From Niallia taxi (GTDB lineage: Bacteria; Bacillota; Bacilli; Bacillales; Cytobacillaceae): a stretch of DNA of 64,000 bases. Position 1 is the first letter of the stretch; the number at the start of each line of letters is the position of its first letter. The position numbers and the translations under genes are program-made. The stretch spans positions 1-64,000 of the forward strand of contig NZ_RZTZ01000006.1 in assembly GCF_004005475.1 (NCBI RefSeq). Direction: 5' to 3'. The notes under the pieces were generated by a model. It was not told the origin of the DNA. It did not search any database and was given only the letters and a program-made list of their open reading frames with translations. Shown piece after piece: positions 53,486 through 62,177 of the stretch.

Positions 53486-54397
53486 ATGCTCAACACTTGG
53501 CGATTACAATTACTAGTTCAATTTGAAACCTTAGGAACGATGCACAGGGTTGGAGAAGTGATGTACATTAGTACAGCGACAGTTTCTCAGCAGCTTAGCA
53601 TCTTGGAAAAGGAAACCAATACTAGACTTTTTGAAAAGGTTGGCAGGAGAGTTCAATTAACACATGCAGGTCGTACTCTAGCCAAACAAGTCAGACCAGT
53701 GCTTAATCAGCTTGAACAAATTGAAATCGCACTTAATGACACTTCTGACATTATTCAGGGAACTGTCCGTATTGCCTCCTTCTCAAGTGCCTTACGTTCT
53801 ATCGTAATCCCTGTAGTATCACAATTAGTGAAGCAATTCCCGCGTCTTCAAATTAGATTAACAGAATTAGAGCCTGATAAGAGTCTTCCAGCACTTGATT
53901 CCCATCAATTTGACTTAGCAGTTGTCGCCTACTTTGAAAAGCCTCAGATACTAAAGCAAAATGATCGCAGTCTCGTTGAACTTGGAAGTGATCGTCTGAT
54001 GGTTTTAGTTGGGGAAGAAAATCCACTAGTACAGCAATCTGCTGTATGCATCACTGAACTCTCAGAGGAAACTTGGGTAATGGAGCCTGATGCTACTTAC
54101 CTTTCTGAATACACGCAAAATCTATGCAGTAACGCTGGATTCCAGCCCCATGTTTTAAATGTCTTTCAAAGCTATTCAGCCATACAAACAGCTGTTGCAA
54201 ATAATCTTGCGATTGGAATTCTGCCGAAGCTGGCAGTAACAGAACAAGCAGAAGGTGTTCATCTTCTTGATTTACAGCCAGAATCAACACGGCATATATA
54301 TCTTGTCGCCCGCAAGCCTCAGGCATCTAACCGCTCTATACAAGTTGTAATGGAAGCGATAAAAGCTCAAGCGAGCCTAGTGTTTGCTGACGGTTAA
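53486..54397 (+). CDS. LysR family regulator (DgdR-like position)
   Basis: A 303-residue LysR protein; HTH in residues 1-60 (TMHRVGEVMYISTATVSQQLSILEKETN) and effector domain to about 300. AAAAGGAG precedes the ATG. It is divergent from dgdA with a perfect palindrome between, so it probably controls the dgdA-acetyltransferase operon, as DgdR does in Burkholderia. The effector would be the dialkyl amino acid or a relative; inference. Confidence 0.88.
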   Translation: MLNTWRLQLLVQFETLGTMHRVGEVMYISTATVSQQLSILEKETNTRLFEKVGRRVQLTHAGRTLAKQVRPVLNQLEQIEIALNDTSDIIQGTVRIASFSSALRSIVIPVVSQLVKQFPRLQIRLTELEPDKSLPALDSHQFDLAVVAYFEKPQILKQNDRSLVELGSDRLMVLVGEENPLVQQSAVCITELSEETWVMEPDATYLSEYTQNLCSNAGFQPHVLNVFQSYSAIQTAVANNLAIGILPKLAVTEQAEGVHLLDLQPESTRHIYLVARKPQASNRSIQVVMEAIKAQASLVFADG

Positions 54398-54417
54398 CAG
54401 AATAATAAGCATAAAAA

Positions 54418-54450
54418 TAGACAACGAGCCACAAAAGTCGTTGTCTTTTA
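54418..54450. terminator. bidirectional terminator between lysR and araC genes
   Basis: AGACAACGA-gccacaaaag-TCGTTGTCTTTTA; T-runs on both strands. Confidence 0.8.
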
Positions 54451-54466
54451 AAATAGCTACAATTAT

Positions 54467-55246
54467 TTATTGATTGATATATGATGAATATTCAAATGCT
54501 GTTATCCCAAACACACTTTTAAAATGTTTATTTAGATGGGCCAAATCAACAAATCCACATTCTGCTACTGCTGCATAAATGTCTTTGTTCCTTTCTATCA
54601 GCTGCTTTGCCCGCACTATTTTACAATTAAGAAAGTATTGATATGGCGAAATTCCAGTATGAGCTTTAAAGAAACGAATAAATTGGAATTTAGATAATTG
54701 CAGTTCACAACTGATTTCGTCCAGCTTCGGAATAGTCATAAGATTTTCATAGAGCATTTCCTTTGCTTTCTTGATAAGAGCATTATCTTTCTTAAAATCT
54801 TTCGAGAGATCTGTCTTAATAAGACTTTCAGTTAGTGAAAAGAACAGCTCACTGCACAAGTCATCATCCTTTTCTGTCAAGATTGCCTCAGATAAGCTTA
54901 CTATTTTTTGTTTAAGCAGATTATCATAAACAATTGGATCTGAAAATCTGATGATGTCCTTTTTTTCCATAACCTCTAAAAGCAATTGGGGATCCATATA
55001 AAGCATCACATATTCTAAGCCTTCCTTATCATGTGCCATGCCATCATGAGCCTGCTCTGGATTAAACAGCATAACACCATTCCTATGCGAAAGCTGTAGG
55101 CTGCCATCTAAGGTATAATGTTGAATTCCTCTTAATGTAACACCAATAGCATACTCCATATGAGAATGCTTTTTATACGTAAAATCTGTCATGCTTGCCG
55201 CTAACGCCGTTATGCCAACTGATTTTTTATAGATAAATTTGTCCAT
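54467..55246 (-). CDS. AraC family transcriptional regulator
   Basis: A 259-residue protein: N-terminal cupin-type sensor (HSHMEYAIGVTLRGIQHYTL, residues about 27-46) and C-terminal double HTH of the AraC type (about 160-255; LSKFQFIRFFKAHTGISPYQY and DLAHLNKHFKSVFGITAFEY). AGAGGG precedes the ATG. It follows a LysE-type exporter gene by 17 bases in the same direction and probably regulates it; AraC/LysE pairs of this layout are common. Confidence 0.87.
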   Translation of the reverse strand: MDKFIYKKSVGITALAASMTDFTYKKHSHMEYAIGVTLRGIQHYTLDGSLQLSHRNGVMLFNPEQAHDGMAHDKEGLEYVMLYMDPQLLLEVMEKKDIIRFSDPIVYDNLLKQKIVSLSEAILTEKDDDLCSELFFSLTESLIKTDLSKDFKKDNALIKKAKEMLYENLMTIPKLDEISCELQLSKFQFIRFFKAHTGISPYQYFLNCKIVRAKQLIERNKDIYAAVAECGFVDLAHLNKHFKSVFGITAFEYSSYINQ

Positions 55247-55262
55247 TATATCCCTCTACTCT

Positions 55263-55844
55263 CTACATCCAAATCATGAAAGTCGAATACACTAAGAATA
55301 GTGCCATCAGCACATTCACCATTTTTTCGTGCTGCTGTAAAAAGCTTTTAAATAATGCTCCAAAAAGCACCCATGTAATAAATGCTAAAAATCCAATTAC
55401 AGTGATTGTTATTACACTTAAAATAATCTTAGATAAGGAAACATGGTATGGCATAATAAAGGTTGGAATGACTGTTAATGTAAATAACAAAACTTTAGTA
55501 TTCAAAAACTGCATGAGGAAACCAGATAGAAACGTACCTGTTTGTTTTTCCATTGACTTTGGTTTATCTTTATTTGTTTTATACACCTGGTAAGCGAGAA
55601 AAAGCATATATATACTTCCAATAATCTGCATTAGTATTAAAATTTTTGGGATAAAGGCTACTAATATAGAGTTCAATACAGCAGAAACACTTAATAAAAA
55701 ACCAAATGCAATGGTTGCACCATATGTGTATTCCAGCGCTTTTTTTGTTCCTTTTTTGTGCACTGTTGATAATATAACAATATTAGTAGGTCCTGGTGTA
55801 AATGTTACGATAAAGCAATATAGTATAAAAGACGCAATATTCAT
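55263..55844 (-). CDS. LysE family amino-acid exporter
   Basis: A 193-residue membrane protein with six hydrophobic segments and the family motif FTPGPTNIVILSTVHKKGTKKALEYTYGA after helix 1. It exports amino acids or related metabolites. The ATG at 55844 has GGAG eight bases upstream; an in-frame start 16 codons earlier lacks support. It is co-transcribed with the following araC-type gene. Confidence 0.86.
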   Translation of the reverse strand: MNIASFILYCFIVTFTPGPTNIVILSTVHKKGTKKALEYTYGATIAFGFLLSVSAVLNSILVAFIPKILILMQIIGSIYMLFLAYQVYKTNKDKPKSMEKQTGTFLSGFLMQFLNTKVLLFTLTVIPTFIMPYHVSLSKIILSVITITVIGFLAFITWVLFGALFKSFLQQHEKMVNVLMALFLVYSTFMIWM

Positions 55845-56138
55845 GAGATACACTCCATTCTTGATATTCTCATAAAATATTACACTGACCATAACAGAAC
55901 ATATAGTATATTATTGCAAGAAATAAAGACTTCTGTAAATATACAACAGCCTTTCCTCCACGTCCTATTCTCTCTCTTTTAAATAAACATCATAAACCCC
56001 ATAAATCTGGGATACTCCTTTTATCAATGTTTTTATACACTAAATATGTGATTGGTCTAGTTTTATAACATGCAATAATGATAAAGAAAAACAAATTCAC
56101 AACATTAAGTTAAGGCAAGAGAGAGAGGCGTGGTTTAT

Positions 56139-57200
56139 TTGGCAAAAAAAGATATTATTGTGGTTGGCGGATATGGACATGTAGGTAAACTTATCTGCAG
56201 ACAATTAGCAGATTATTATCCAGGCGATGTATATGCTGCTGGAAGAAGCCAAGAAAAAGCAGAGAGGTTTTCAGCTTCCACAAATGGAAAAATCAAGCCA
56301 ATGGTACTTGATATTAATCAAAAGGTACCAGCAAATATATTAGCTACCGTAAAACTCATCATCGTTTGTCTCGAACAGGAAAGCGTGACCTTCGCAGCCT
56401 CCTGTCTAGAATCTGGCATTGATTACATCGATATATCTGCTTCTTATTCGTTTTTGCAGAAACTGGAGGAGCTGCATCAATTAGTTGTACAATCAAATGC
56501 TGCAGCATTATTGAGTGTAGGTCTTAATCCAGGAGTGACAAATTTACTCGCAAAATCGGTTTCTGAAAAAATGGATATAACTGAAAGTGTCGATATCTTT
56601 TTGATGCTTGGATTAGGGGATAAACACGGACATGCTGCAATAGAGTGGACGATCCACCAGGCAAAAACAGACTTTCACAAGTGGGAAAATGGACAGCGAG
56701 TACTAAAAAGGAGCTTTGTCGGAAAGCAGACAGCATATTTTGGCAAAAAGCTTGGTTGGAGAAATGCTTACCCCTTTAATTTTGCTGATCAGCATGTATT
56801 GCCTAAAACAATAAACGTAGATCCAGTCAACACTTTTCTTTGCTTCGATTCACGATTAGCGACTAGTTCCTTCTCTATCATGAAAAAGCTTGGACTTATA
56901 CGGTTTCTGCCAGATAAGTTGACAACGGGAATTTTTAAACGAATTAGCATCGGTGAGCCTATGTTCCATGTGAAAGTAAGAGGGAAAGGCATAAAAGATG
57001 GCAAGGAAATTGTTTTGGAAACAGATGTTTCCGGACAAGAAGAAGCAAAAATAACTGCCTTTGTGACCACATGGGCTGCCCAATTTTTATATGAGCACAA
57101 TACACGTAAAGGAGTATTCCATTTAGAAGAAATTGCTGATTGGTCGTCTGTTTATGAGGCCATAAAAACAGATATTGTCTGGGAAATATCTGGAGACTAA
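56139..57200 (+). CDS. saccharopine dehydrogenase-like NAD(P)-binding protein
   Basis: A 353-residue protein with an N-terminal Rossmann domain (IIVVGGYGHVGKLICRQLAD, residues 4-23) of the saccharopine dehydrogenase NADP-binding type, then a catalytic-like domain (VGLNPGVTNLLAK near 127). The proposed start is TTG at 56139 with AGAGAGG ten bases upstream; a GTG three codons earlier is too close to it. Short-chain homologues of this kind are of unknown substrate in bacteria; true lysine metabolism is not implied. Single gene. Confidence 0.78.
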   Translation: MAKKDIIVVGGYGHVGKLICRQLADYYPGDVYAAGRSQEKAERFSASTNGKIKPMVLDINQKVPANILATVKLIIVCLEQESVTFAASCLESGIDYIDISASYSFLQKLEELHQLVVQSNAAALLSVGLNPGVTNLLAKSVSEKMDITESVDIFLMLGLGDKHGHAAIEWTIHQAKTDFHKWENGQRVLKRSFVGKQTAYFGKKLGWRNAYPFNFADQHVLPKTINVDPVNTFLCFDSRLATSSFSIMKKLGLIRFLPDKLTTGIFKRISIGEPMFHVKVRGKGIKDGKEIVLETDVSGQEEAKITAFVTTWAAQFLYEHNTRKGVFHLEEIADWSSVYEAIKTDIVWEISGD

Positions 57201-57303
57201 TAAAATAAATATTATTATTAAATTTTTCTTACCCGCCAAAACTAAATTCATCGAATAACAATGGTGAATTTAACCAAACTAATCCTATAAGGCGGTGGAG
57301 TTA

Positions 57304-57783
57304 TTGAAAAAAATAGGGAAATTCCAGGCAATAATGTGGAGTATTGCTCTGCCAGGATTTAGTCAATTATTAACTGGTCAATATTATAAAGGAACTTTAT
57401 ATGTTTTAACTGAAATACTGATAAATGTCTACAGTCATTTTAATACTGCTATTATGTACAGTTACCTAGGAGAATTTACAAAAGCGGAAGAAGTTATTAA
57501 TTATCAATGGCTATTATTTTATGCTTGTTTGTATTTTTTTGCTATGTGGGATGCATACCAATATGAAATGCCTGCTAGTGAAGAGTTGTCCTTTCTTCCC
57601 TTCCTATCCGCCGCTGCATTTGTAACGATTGGACTTATTTATTCTAGTAAAATAAAACTTTTTGGCCACACATTAGGACCGGTATTTATGCCAATGATCT
57701 TTGTTATACCTGGTGTTGGTATGGGTTTTATTGTGCGGTATCTAATTCTAAAGCTAACAAACGAAAAGCAGAGTTATACATAA
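57304..57783 (+). CDS. hypothetical membrane protein, about 159 aa
   Basis: It has four hydrophobic segments; the start (GKFQAIMWSIALPGFSQLLTGQYYKG) resembles TM2-domain-like proteins with a small hydrophobic turn before the first helix. Function unknown. Start codon uncertain: TTG at 57304 or GTG at 57295, both within a GGCGGTGGAG purine stretch. Upstream, CCGCC (57233-57237) can pair with the GGCGG of this ribosome binding site around a second hairpin, possibly limiting translation. Confidence 0.65.
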   Translation: MKKIGKFQAIMWSIALPGFSQLLTGQYYKGTLYVLTEILINVYSHFNTAIMYSYLGEFTKAEEVINYQWLLFYACLYFFAMWDAYQYEMPASEELSFLPFLSAAAFVTIGLIYSSKIKLFGHTLGPVFMPMIFVIPGVGMGFIVRYLILKLTNEKQSYT

Positions 57784-57813
57784 CAGGGATTTTTATCTCT
57801 GTTTTTTATTTTT
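57782..57813 (+). terminator. terminator after the 57.3 kb gene
   Basis: AACAGGGAT-ttttt-ATCTCTGTT followed by TTTTATTTTT. Confidence 0.75.
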
Positions 57814-57828
57814 GCTGATGAATTATTT

Positions 57829-58380
57829 TCAATCATAACGAACAAGCATGTGCTTGGATTTCAACATCCGTCCCTTGTAAACATGCTTAGCTAGTAAAAT
57901 AATCCAAAGTATAAATAAAATTCCACCAATACTAAACAAACCCAAAGGAAACACATAGTACCAATCAACAAAATCACGATGTACAATGAAAAAGTTCCCT
58001 GCTTCAAAGCCTTCAGCACCTATAAATAAATCATCCATCCATTTGTTCCGTTTTAAATCACTTGGAAACACATAATCAGCTTCATTAATATTCCTGTCAT
58101 AATATCCATTTGCACGGTTATCATTTTTCAGATAAATAGCAACACTCTCAAATGAATGAAACTCTTCATTTATCGCTTTTATGGAAGCCTCAATTTCCAT
58201 AAATTCTTTGTGCGTAAGTTGATTATAATTTTCAAGGTGATTAAATAGTTGACCTCGATACACTTTGTAGTTAGCTGTCTTAGAACTCGCTATGTAGAGA
58301 CTTATAATTCCCAAAATTAACACCACAAGAAAACAGTAGAATAATACCCTTATTGTCCTATTGAAGCCAACAAACTGCAT
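57829..58380 (-). CDS. hypothetical protein with two membrane segments, 183 aa
   Basis: Not recognised. Two hydrophobic helices near residues 12-32 and 142-164 flank an extracytoplasmic domain of about 105 residues (acidic, with YYDRNINEADYVFPSDLKRN), and the C-terminus is basic. GGGAGGG precedes the ATG. The topology suggests a small surface sensor or membrane stress protein, but there is no family evidence. Confidence 0.6.
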   Translation of the reverse strand: MQFVGFNRTIRVLFYCFLVVLILGIISLYIASSKTANYKVYRGQLFNHLENYNQLTHKEFMEIEASIKAINEEFHSFESVAIYLKNDNRANGYYDRNINEADYVFPSDLKRNKWMDDLFIGAEGFEAGNFFIVHRDFVDWYYVFPLGLFSIGGILFILWIILLAKHVYKGRMLKSKHMLVRYD

Positions 58381-58594
58381 GCTATTCCCTCCCGTTTATC
58401 CATTAAAGGAGAATATTCTATTTTAATTATTGAATTCCTGCTCAAATGGAAAATTAATACTATTTTTTATCGTCTGATTAAGCAGACCGAATGAAAGATG
58501 CTGACTAATCCCCCATTCGGTTTATAACAAACACAAATTTTCCAATATACGGACCTCGATTTCTGGTTAATGTAGCAATAAGAGCTCGTCCTTA

Positions 58595-58672
58595 TTAATG
58601 ATTGCCCATTGTTAAAACGATAAAGAGATAAAATAATATCCAAATCCAAGTAGGAAGTATTTCAAATAACAT
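58595..58672 (-). CDS. small membrane protein, 25 aa
   Basis: ATG at 58672 has AGGAGG seven bases upstream and encodes a single hydrophobic helix (LPTWIWILFYLFIVLTMGNH). An in-frame extension to 58783 exists, but its start lacks a ribosome binding site. Single-helix miniproteins of this size occur in Bacillus; function unknown. Confidence 0.5.
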   Translation of the reverse strand: MLFEILPTWIWILFYLFIVLTMGNH

Positions 58673-58890
58673 ATAGTATCCTCCTAACATAACTTGATTA
58701 TCTAATATATGATATGTAGGTGGACGAATAAATGTAATCGTTTTCCTGTAGGCTTTCACGTTATTTTTCATTTCATTGTACAAAATTGCAGGTTAAGCTT
58801 TTCAAAAGGTAAGAATAAACGAGACTTATTCATAAAAATTTATTCTTAACATTAAACTGCGATTACCTTCCATTTACTTGTTATCCAAAT

Positions 58891-58917
58891 AAAAAAAGCT
58901 GCCAAGCGGCAGGCTTA
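58891..58917 (-). terminator. terminator of the 67-aa membrane protein gene
   Basis: On the minus strand GCCTGCC-gctt-GGCAGC followed by TTTTTTTATTT. Confidence 0.8.
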
Positions 58918-58921
58918 CTGG

Positions 58922-59125
58922 TTATTCGTACTTCCTTTTATTCAGAATACCAAGGATAAATATTAATATCCCGCTTATCATATAGGAATATATAAATCCA
59001 TTTAACATCGGCTTAAATTCACCTTCACTCAAGTTTTGATTAGCATACAATAAATTGAGAGACATATAGCCTAACGGTGTACTTAATACTATCAGCATAA
59101 TACCGATTACAAATTGCTTTTTCAT
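58922..59125 (-). CDS. small membrane protein, 67 aa
   Basis: Two hydrophobic segments (about 5-24 and 43-61) with a basic C-terminus (NKRKYE). AGGAGGAG precedes the ATG. It has its own terminator. Located 36 bases downstream of the WYL regulator gene in the same direction. Function unknown. Confidence 0.6.
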   Translation of the reverse strand: MKKQFVIGIMLIVLSTPLGYMSLNLLYANQNLSEGEFKPMLNGFIYSYMISGILIFILGILNKRKYE

Positions 59126-59168
59126 AAGCTCTCCTCCTGACCATACAATATATTCTCATGTGAATCCC

Positions 59169-60110
59169 TTAAGACATTTTTTCAAGATGTGTCTGTAGCT
59201 TTATTAATTTGGACTGTATTTGTTGCTTTAATGATGCAGGTTTAATTGCTTTGATATTGCTGCCATATCGCAAAAGATAATCCGTAATAAAATCCTCTTC
59301 CCCTCGATTATAAAATCCTTTTATCACTATTTTGTCTCCAATTTCGATCGACATGGAGGGATAATTCTCTTTATAAAAGATATCTATTGCATGTTCAACA
59401 ATTTCCACCTCGAAATTAACGCTATTCTCTGTACGTTTTATTTGCTTAGAGCGCAGCAGGAGATCATCTAAAGAAGTATTCGATTTTGTCGTTATTTCTT
59501 CTATATATGTGATTCGATCACAGCGGAACACTCTAAATGTATTTGTATCAAGCTCAATACCTGTAGCATACCATTGACCAAACTTAGCGGAAATCTTAAA
59601 GAATTGGATAAAATAACTTCTTTCAACACCACTTTTTTTATATAAAATTTTACAACTGCTTTCATCAAGAATACTTAATAAAATCCTGTCTAAAAAACGA
59701 CTAATATAATGATGCAAGTTCACTTCAAGTTGGAGAACTTTTTTCATTTTGTGGATTTTCTCTATTTGCTTTGGTGGAAGACAATTTTCAAACTTCTCAT
59801 TGAGCTTTTGGATACTTATATGAAATGGTGTTGATTGATAGGAATCAAGTGTCAGCATCGCAAAATATAAAGCATATATTTCATCCACTGTAAAAGTAAT
59901 CGGCGATAATAATCTGTTTTTTAGGATTCCATACCTGCCATATCTTCCATGCTCTGCATAAATGGGCATTCCTAATTTTTCTAGTGAACTTAAGTCACGC
60001 AGAGCTGTGCTTTTTGAGATACCATATTCATCCATAAGATTCTGTAAATTGAAGAATTCTCGCTTGTTTATGAACCTTATCATGTCGTTTAATCTTTCTG
60101 ATTTTTTCAT
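59169..60110 (-). CDS. HTH-WYL domain transcriptional regulator (YafY type)
   Basis: A 313-residue protein: N-terminal HTH (NLQNLMDEYGISKSTALRDLSSLEKLG, residues about 20-46), then a WYL-type sensor domain (ISAKFGQWYATGIELDTNTFRVFRCDRI near 170-197) and a WCX-like C-terminus. AAAGGAG lies six bases before the ATG at 60110; an in-frame ATG eight codons earlier is unsupported. It is divergent from the VOC gene 97 bases away and probably controls it, a common pairing in Bacillus. Confidence 0.87.
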   Translation of the reverse strand: MKKSERLNDMIRFINKREFFNLQNLMDEYGISKSTALRDLSSLEKLGMPIYAEHGRYGRYGILKNRLLSPITFTVDEIYALYFAMLTLDSYQSTPFHISIQKLNEKFENCLPPKQIEKIHKMKKVLQLEVNLHHYISRFLDRILLSILDESSCKILYKKSGVERSYFIQFFKISAKFGQWYATGIELDTNTFRVFRCDRITYIEEITTKSNTSLDDLLLRSKQIKRTENSVNFEVEIVEHAIDIFYKENYPSMSIEIGDKIVIKGFYNRGEEDFITDYLLRYGSNIKAIKPASLKQQIQSKLIKLQTHLEKMS

Positions 60111-60207
60111 TGCTGGCTCCTTTAAAGGTGTCATAGGTTGATCCCTTTATTCATTATAATGAGATTTGTTAGTGGATATCAAATGAATAGTGAAGGAGAT
60201 TGATGTT

Positions 60208-60651
60208 ATGAATACAACACTTGAAGCAGCCATTTTCTTATCAATGAATGGAAAAGCTAAAGAAGCAATTGAGTTTTATAAAACACATTTTAATGCAAAG
60301 GAGTTAATGCTTGTGACGTATCTGGACATGGCAAAACGTGATACGTCAATGAAAATTACAGAAGACAATAAAGATTATATTGCTCACTCTGTCCTGAGTA
60401 TTGGAAAAACGAAGCTTATGATTGCAGAAGACACAATGAATACGAGCGAAGCCTATACAGTTGGTAATAATATCTCTTTGTGTATTCAAAGTGCTGACCA
60501 AACAGAAATAGAACATTTTTACAATAGCTTAACGTCTGATAATCGCGTAAAAGTCATTCTTCCCCTGTCTAATATTATTTTTAGTAAGGCTTATGGGGTT
60601 ATTGAAGACCCATTCGGCATTCAATTTCAGTTAATGTTTGATGATAGATTG
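60208..60651 (+). CDS. VOC family protein, PhnB/YjdN type
   Basis: A 148-residue VOC protein of the PhnB-like (3-dmu-9_3-mt) group: FLSMNGKAKEAIEFYKTHF (residues 10-28), HSVLSIGKTKLMIAED near 63 and GVIEDPFGIQFQLMF at the end. Function not established for this group. The ATG at 60208 has AAGGAG nine bases upstream; an in-frame GTG six codons earlier overlaps the site. Followed by a terminator. Confidence 0.82.
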
Positions 60652-60658
60652 TAAAATA

Positions 60659-60692
60659 AAAGCCTTTGAAAATTTTCTTTCAAAGGCTTCCA
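60659..60692. terminator. bidirectional terminator
   Basis: AAGCCTTTGAAA-attttc-TTTCAAAGGCTT, between the convergent VOC and kinase-like genes. Confidence 0.8.
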
Positions 60693-60699
60693 TATTTAT

Positions 60700-61302
60700 T
60701 TAATATCCCCGAATAATAAAGTTTGCTCTGTTAACAGGCTGATGTGCTTTGACATATATATCTTCAGCAATCATCCAGTTATTTTCCCATATTGTTTGTG
60801 CGTCTTCGCCATCTCTTTCTATTCCTCGTGCTAAGCGTGTTTCTCTTGGACAATCTATCCATACTTTAACATCATATAAATCTTCCAATTCTTTTCGCAG
60901 TGTATAAACACCCTCTATTACTACAATACCCCCGACAGGAACATGGTGCCATTCGGCTAATTTATCTGTTTTCCAATCATATCTTTGATAATATCCAGCT
61001 ACCTCCTTGCTTAAGGGATTAAGAACTTCCTTTAACAGTCTTCTCCAATCAAAGTCAGCACCTATAGACTTTTTCGCAGGTTCTAAATTTGAAATCAAGG
61101 AGGTAGTAACATAAAAATCATCCATATGAACAATTGTAATATCACAGAAATCATCTTTTAGTTTCTGCGCAAATGTGCTTTTACCAGAGCCTCCACACCC
61201 GTCAATGCCAATCAAAAATGTAGACTGCTTTCTAGACTCACCAACAACATGTTTTACCCAGTTTTTAAAAGAATAATAATCTTGTACTAATTGCCCATTC
61301 AT
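60700..61302 (-). CDS. uridine-kinase-like P-loop kinase
   Basis: A 200-residue P-loop NTPase of the uridine kinase/phosphoribulokinase superfamily: Walker A GIDGCGGSGKST (residues 32-43), substrate Asp in HMDDFY near 61, GIVVIEGVYTLR (Walker B-like, near 125) and DCPRETRLARGIERDG (near 149-164). It phosphorylates a nucleoside or similar small molecule with ATP; true uridine kinases are a little longer. AGGTGG lies six bases before the ATG. Single gene. Confidence 0.85.
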   Translation of the reverse strand: MNGQLVQDYYSFKNWVKHVVGESRKQSTFLIGIDGCGGSGKSTFAQKLKDDFCDITIVHMDDFYVTTSLISNLEPAKKSIGADFDWRRLLKEVLNPLSKEVAGYYQRYDWKTDKLAEWHHVPVGGIVVIEGVYTLRKELEDLYDVKVWIDCPRETRLARGIERDGEDAQTIWENNWMIAEDIYVKAHQPVNRANFIIRGY

Positions 61303-61337
61303 TATAATCCACCTACCTTCAAACTATTTAAAACTCA

Positions 61338-61562
61338 TTAAACAGGCAATGGACGTTCTGGCCGCATAGGACAATAGCAGCATTCAGAATCACTGCATTT
61401 CGCTTCTTTCCAAACATTACAATTAGGACAGAAATAGGCATCAAAATCTTCGGAATACACTAAGTGAAACTTACAGCTTAAGCACCGTTGTTCTGTATCA
61501 ATAAAGCCCTCAACCTCAAAGCCATCTATCACCACTAAATAATCTTTTTCTTCTATTTTCAT
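61338..61562 (-). CDS. small zinc-ribbon-like protein, 74 aa
   Basis: Eight Cys residues: CLSC (near 27-30), CPNC (45-48), then CSDSECCYCP (56-65), arranged as one zinc ribbon plus an extra Cys-rich tail ending MRPERPLPV. No membrane segment. GGAGAG precedes the ATG. It may bind zinc or another metal or act as a nucleic-acid or protein adaptor. It lies 13 bases after the small membrane protein gene at 61.6 kb, so the two may be one unit. Confidence 0.65.
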   Translation of the reverse strand: MKIEEKDYLVVIDGFEVEGFIDTEQRCLSCKFHLVYSEDFDAYFCPNCNVWKEAKCSDSECCYCPMRPERPLPV

Positions 61563-61575
61563 AGAATCTCTCCAA

Positions 61576-61776
61576 TCATTTTTCGCTGTAGCATTTAAAT
61601 GAATACCCTAAAGTAAGAAAGGTACTTTCCACACTTGGATTACCGCCATTTTCATAACAAGACTCACTAGCTGCAGTTATTTCCTTCGTATTAAAATATA
61701 CTTTAGAAGCTAATAAGAATAATGAGATAATGATAACCATTACTAGTGTTATCGATATACTAAGTTTATTAGTCAT
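61576..61776 (-). CDS. small exported or membrane-anchored protein, 66 aa
   Basis: It has one N-terminal hydrophobic segment (residues about 7-27) and a short extracytoplasmic tail with two Cys (SESCYENGGNPSVEST and FKCYSEK) that could form a disulfide. AGGAGGAG precedes the ATG. Function unknown. Confidence 0.6.
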   Translation of the reverse strand: MTNKLSISITLVMVIIISLFLLASKVYFNTKEITAASESCYENGGNPSVESTFLTLGYSFKCYSEK

Positions 61777-61995
61777 ATTCTCCTCCTTTTCTTCGTTACA
61801 ACATATAACTTATAAAAACATGGAAAGTTAATTACAGTTACCCTCCTACGTTAATAAGCATTAAAACCGATTATTCCATAATATGTATTTCTTTATAATC
61901 AATTCTTTTTGGCCTTGACTTCGTTAAGCAAAATAAAAAAACTGGTACTTGGAACAAATGGACTTTGGATTACTAAAAGAGTATTGCTTAATAGG

Positions 61996-62048
61996 ATTTC
62001 GTTTCCTTACGATGTGGTCCCTGCTCCATTTCACTATGATTTTTTATT
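61996..62048 (-). repeat. dispersed repeat, copy D (deleted and decayed)
   Basis: It keeps only the two outer ends of the GC-rich core: a TTCGTTTC-like end and a CTCCATTTCACTA end, in the same orientation as copy B; the middle is missing. Confidence 0.5.
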
Positions 62049-62077
62049 ATTGAATACAATACGTAAACACTAAATAA

Positions 62078-62116
62078 AAAAACCGAACTATTAATCGATA
62101 AAATAGTTCAGCTTAA
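62078..62116 (-). terminator. terminator of the DUF3231 gene
   Basis: On the minus strand GCTGAACTATT-ttatcgatt-AATAGTTCGGTTTTTTT. Confidence 0.75.
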
Positions 62117-62177
62117 ACATAGACTTAAATACTTGTGTGCCCCTCACCAACTAGTTATGAACACCGTAAACCGTTTC

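Larger units (their letters stand above)
61777..62177. other. 400-base intergenic region with decayed repeat
   Basis: No gene seen. At about 61996-62048 a shortened, decayed copy of the dispersed repeat is recognisable (TTTCGTTTCCTTACGATGTGG joined to TCCATTTCACTATGA), and the associated CCGAACTATT hairpin follows at 62080-62114. Confidence 0.55.

Noticed and set aside
58467-58649. 60-codon minus-strand frame overlapping the 25-residue miniprotein gene
   Set aside because: No ribosome binding site; the alternative frame with AGGAGG and a clean hydrophobic helix is better supported.
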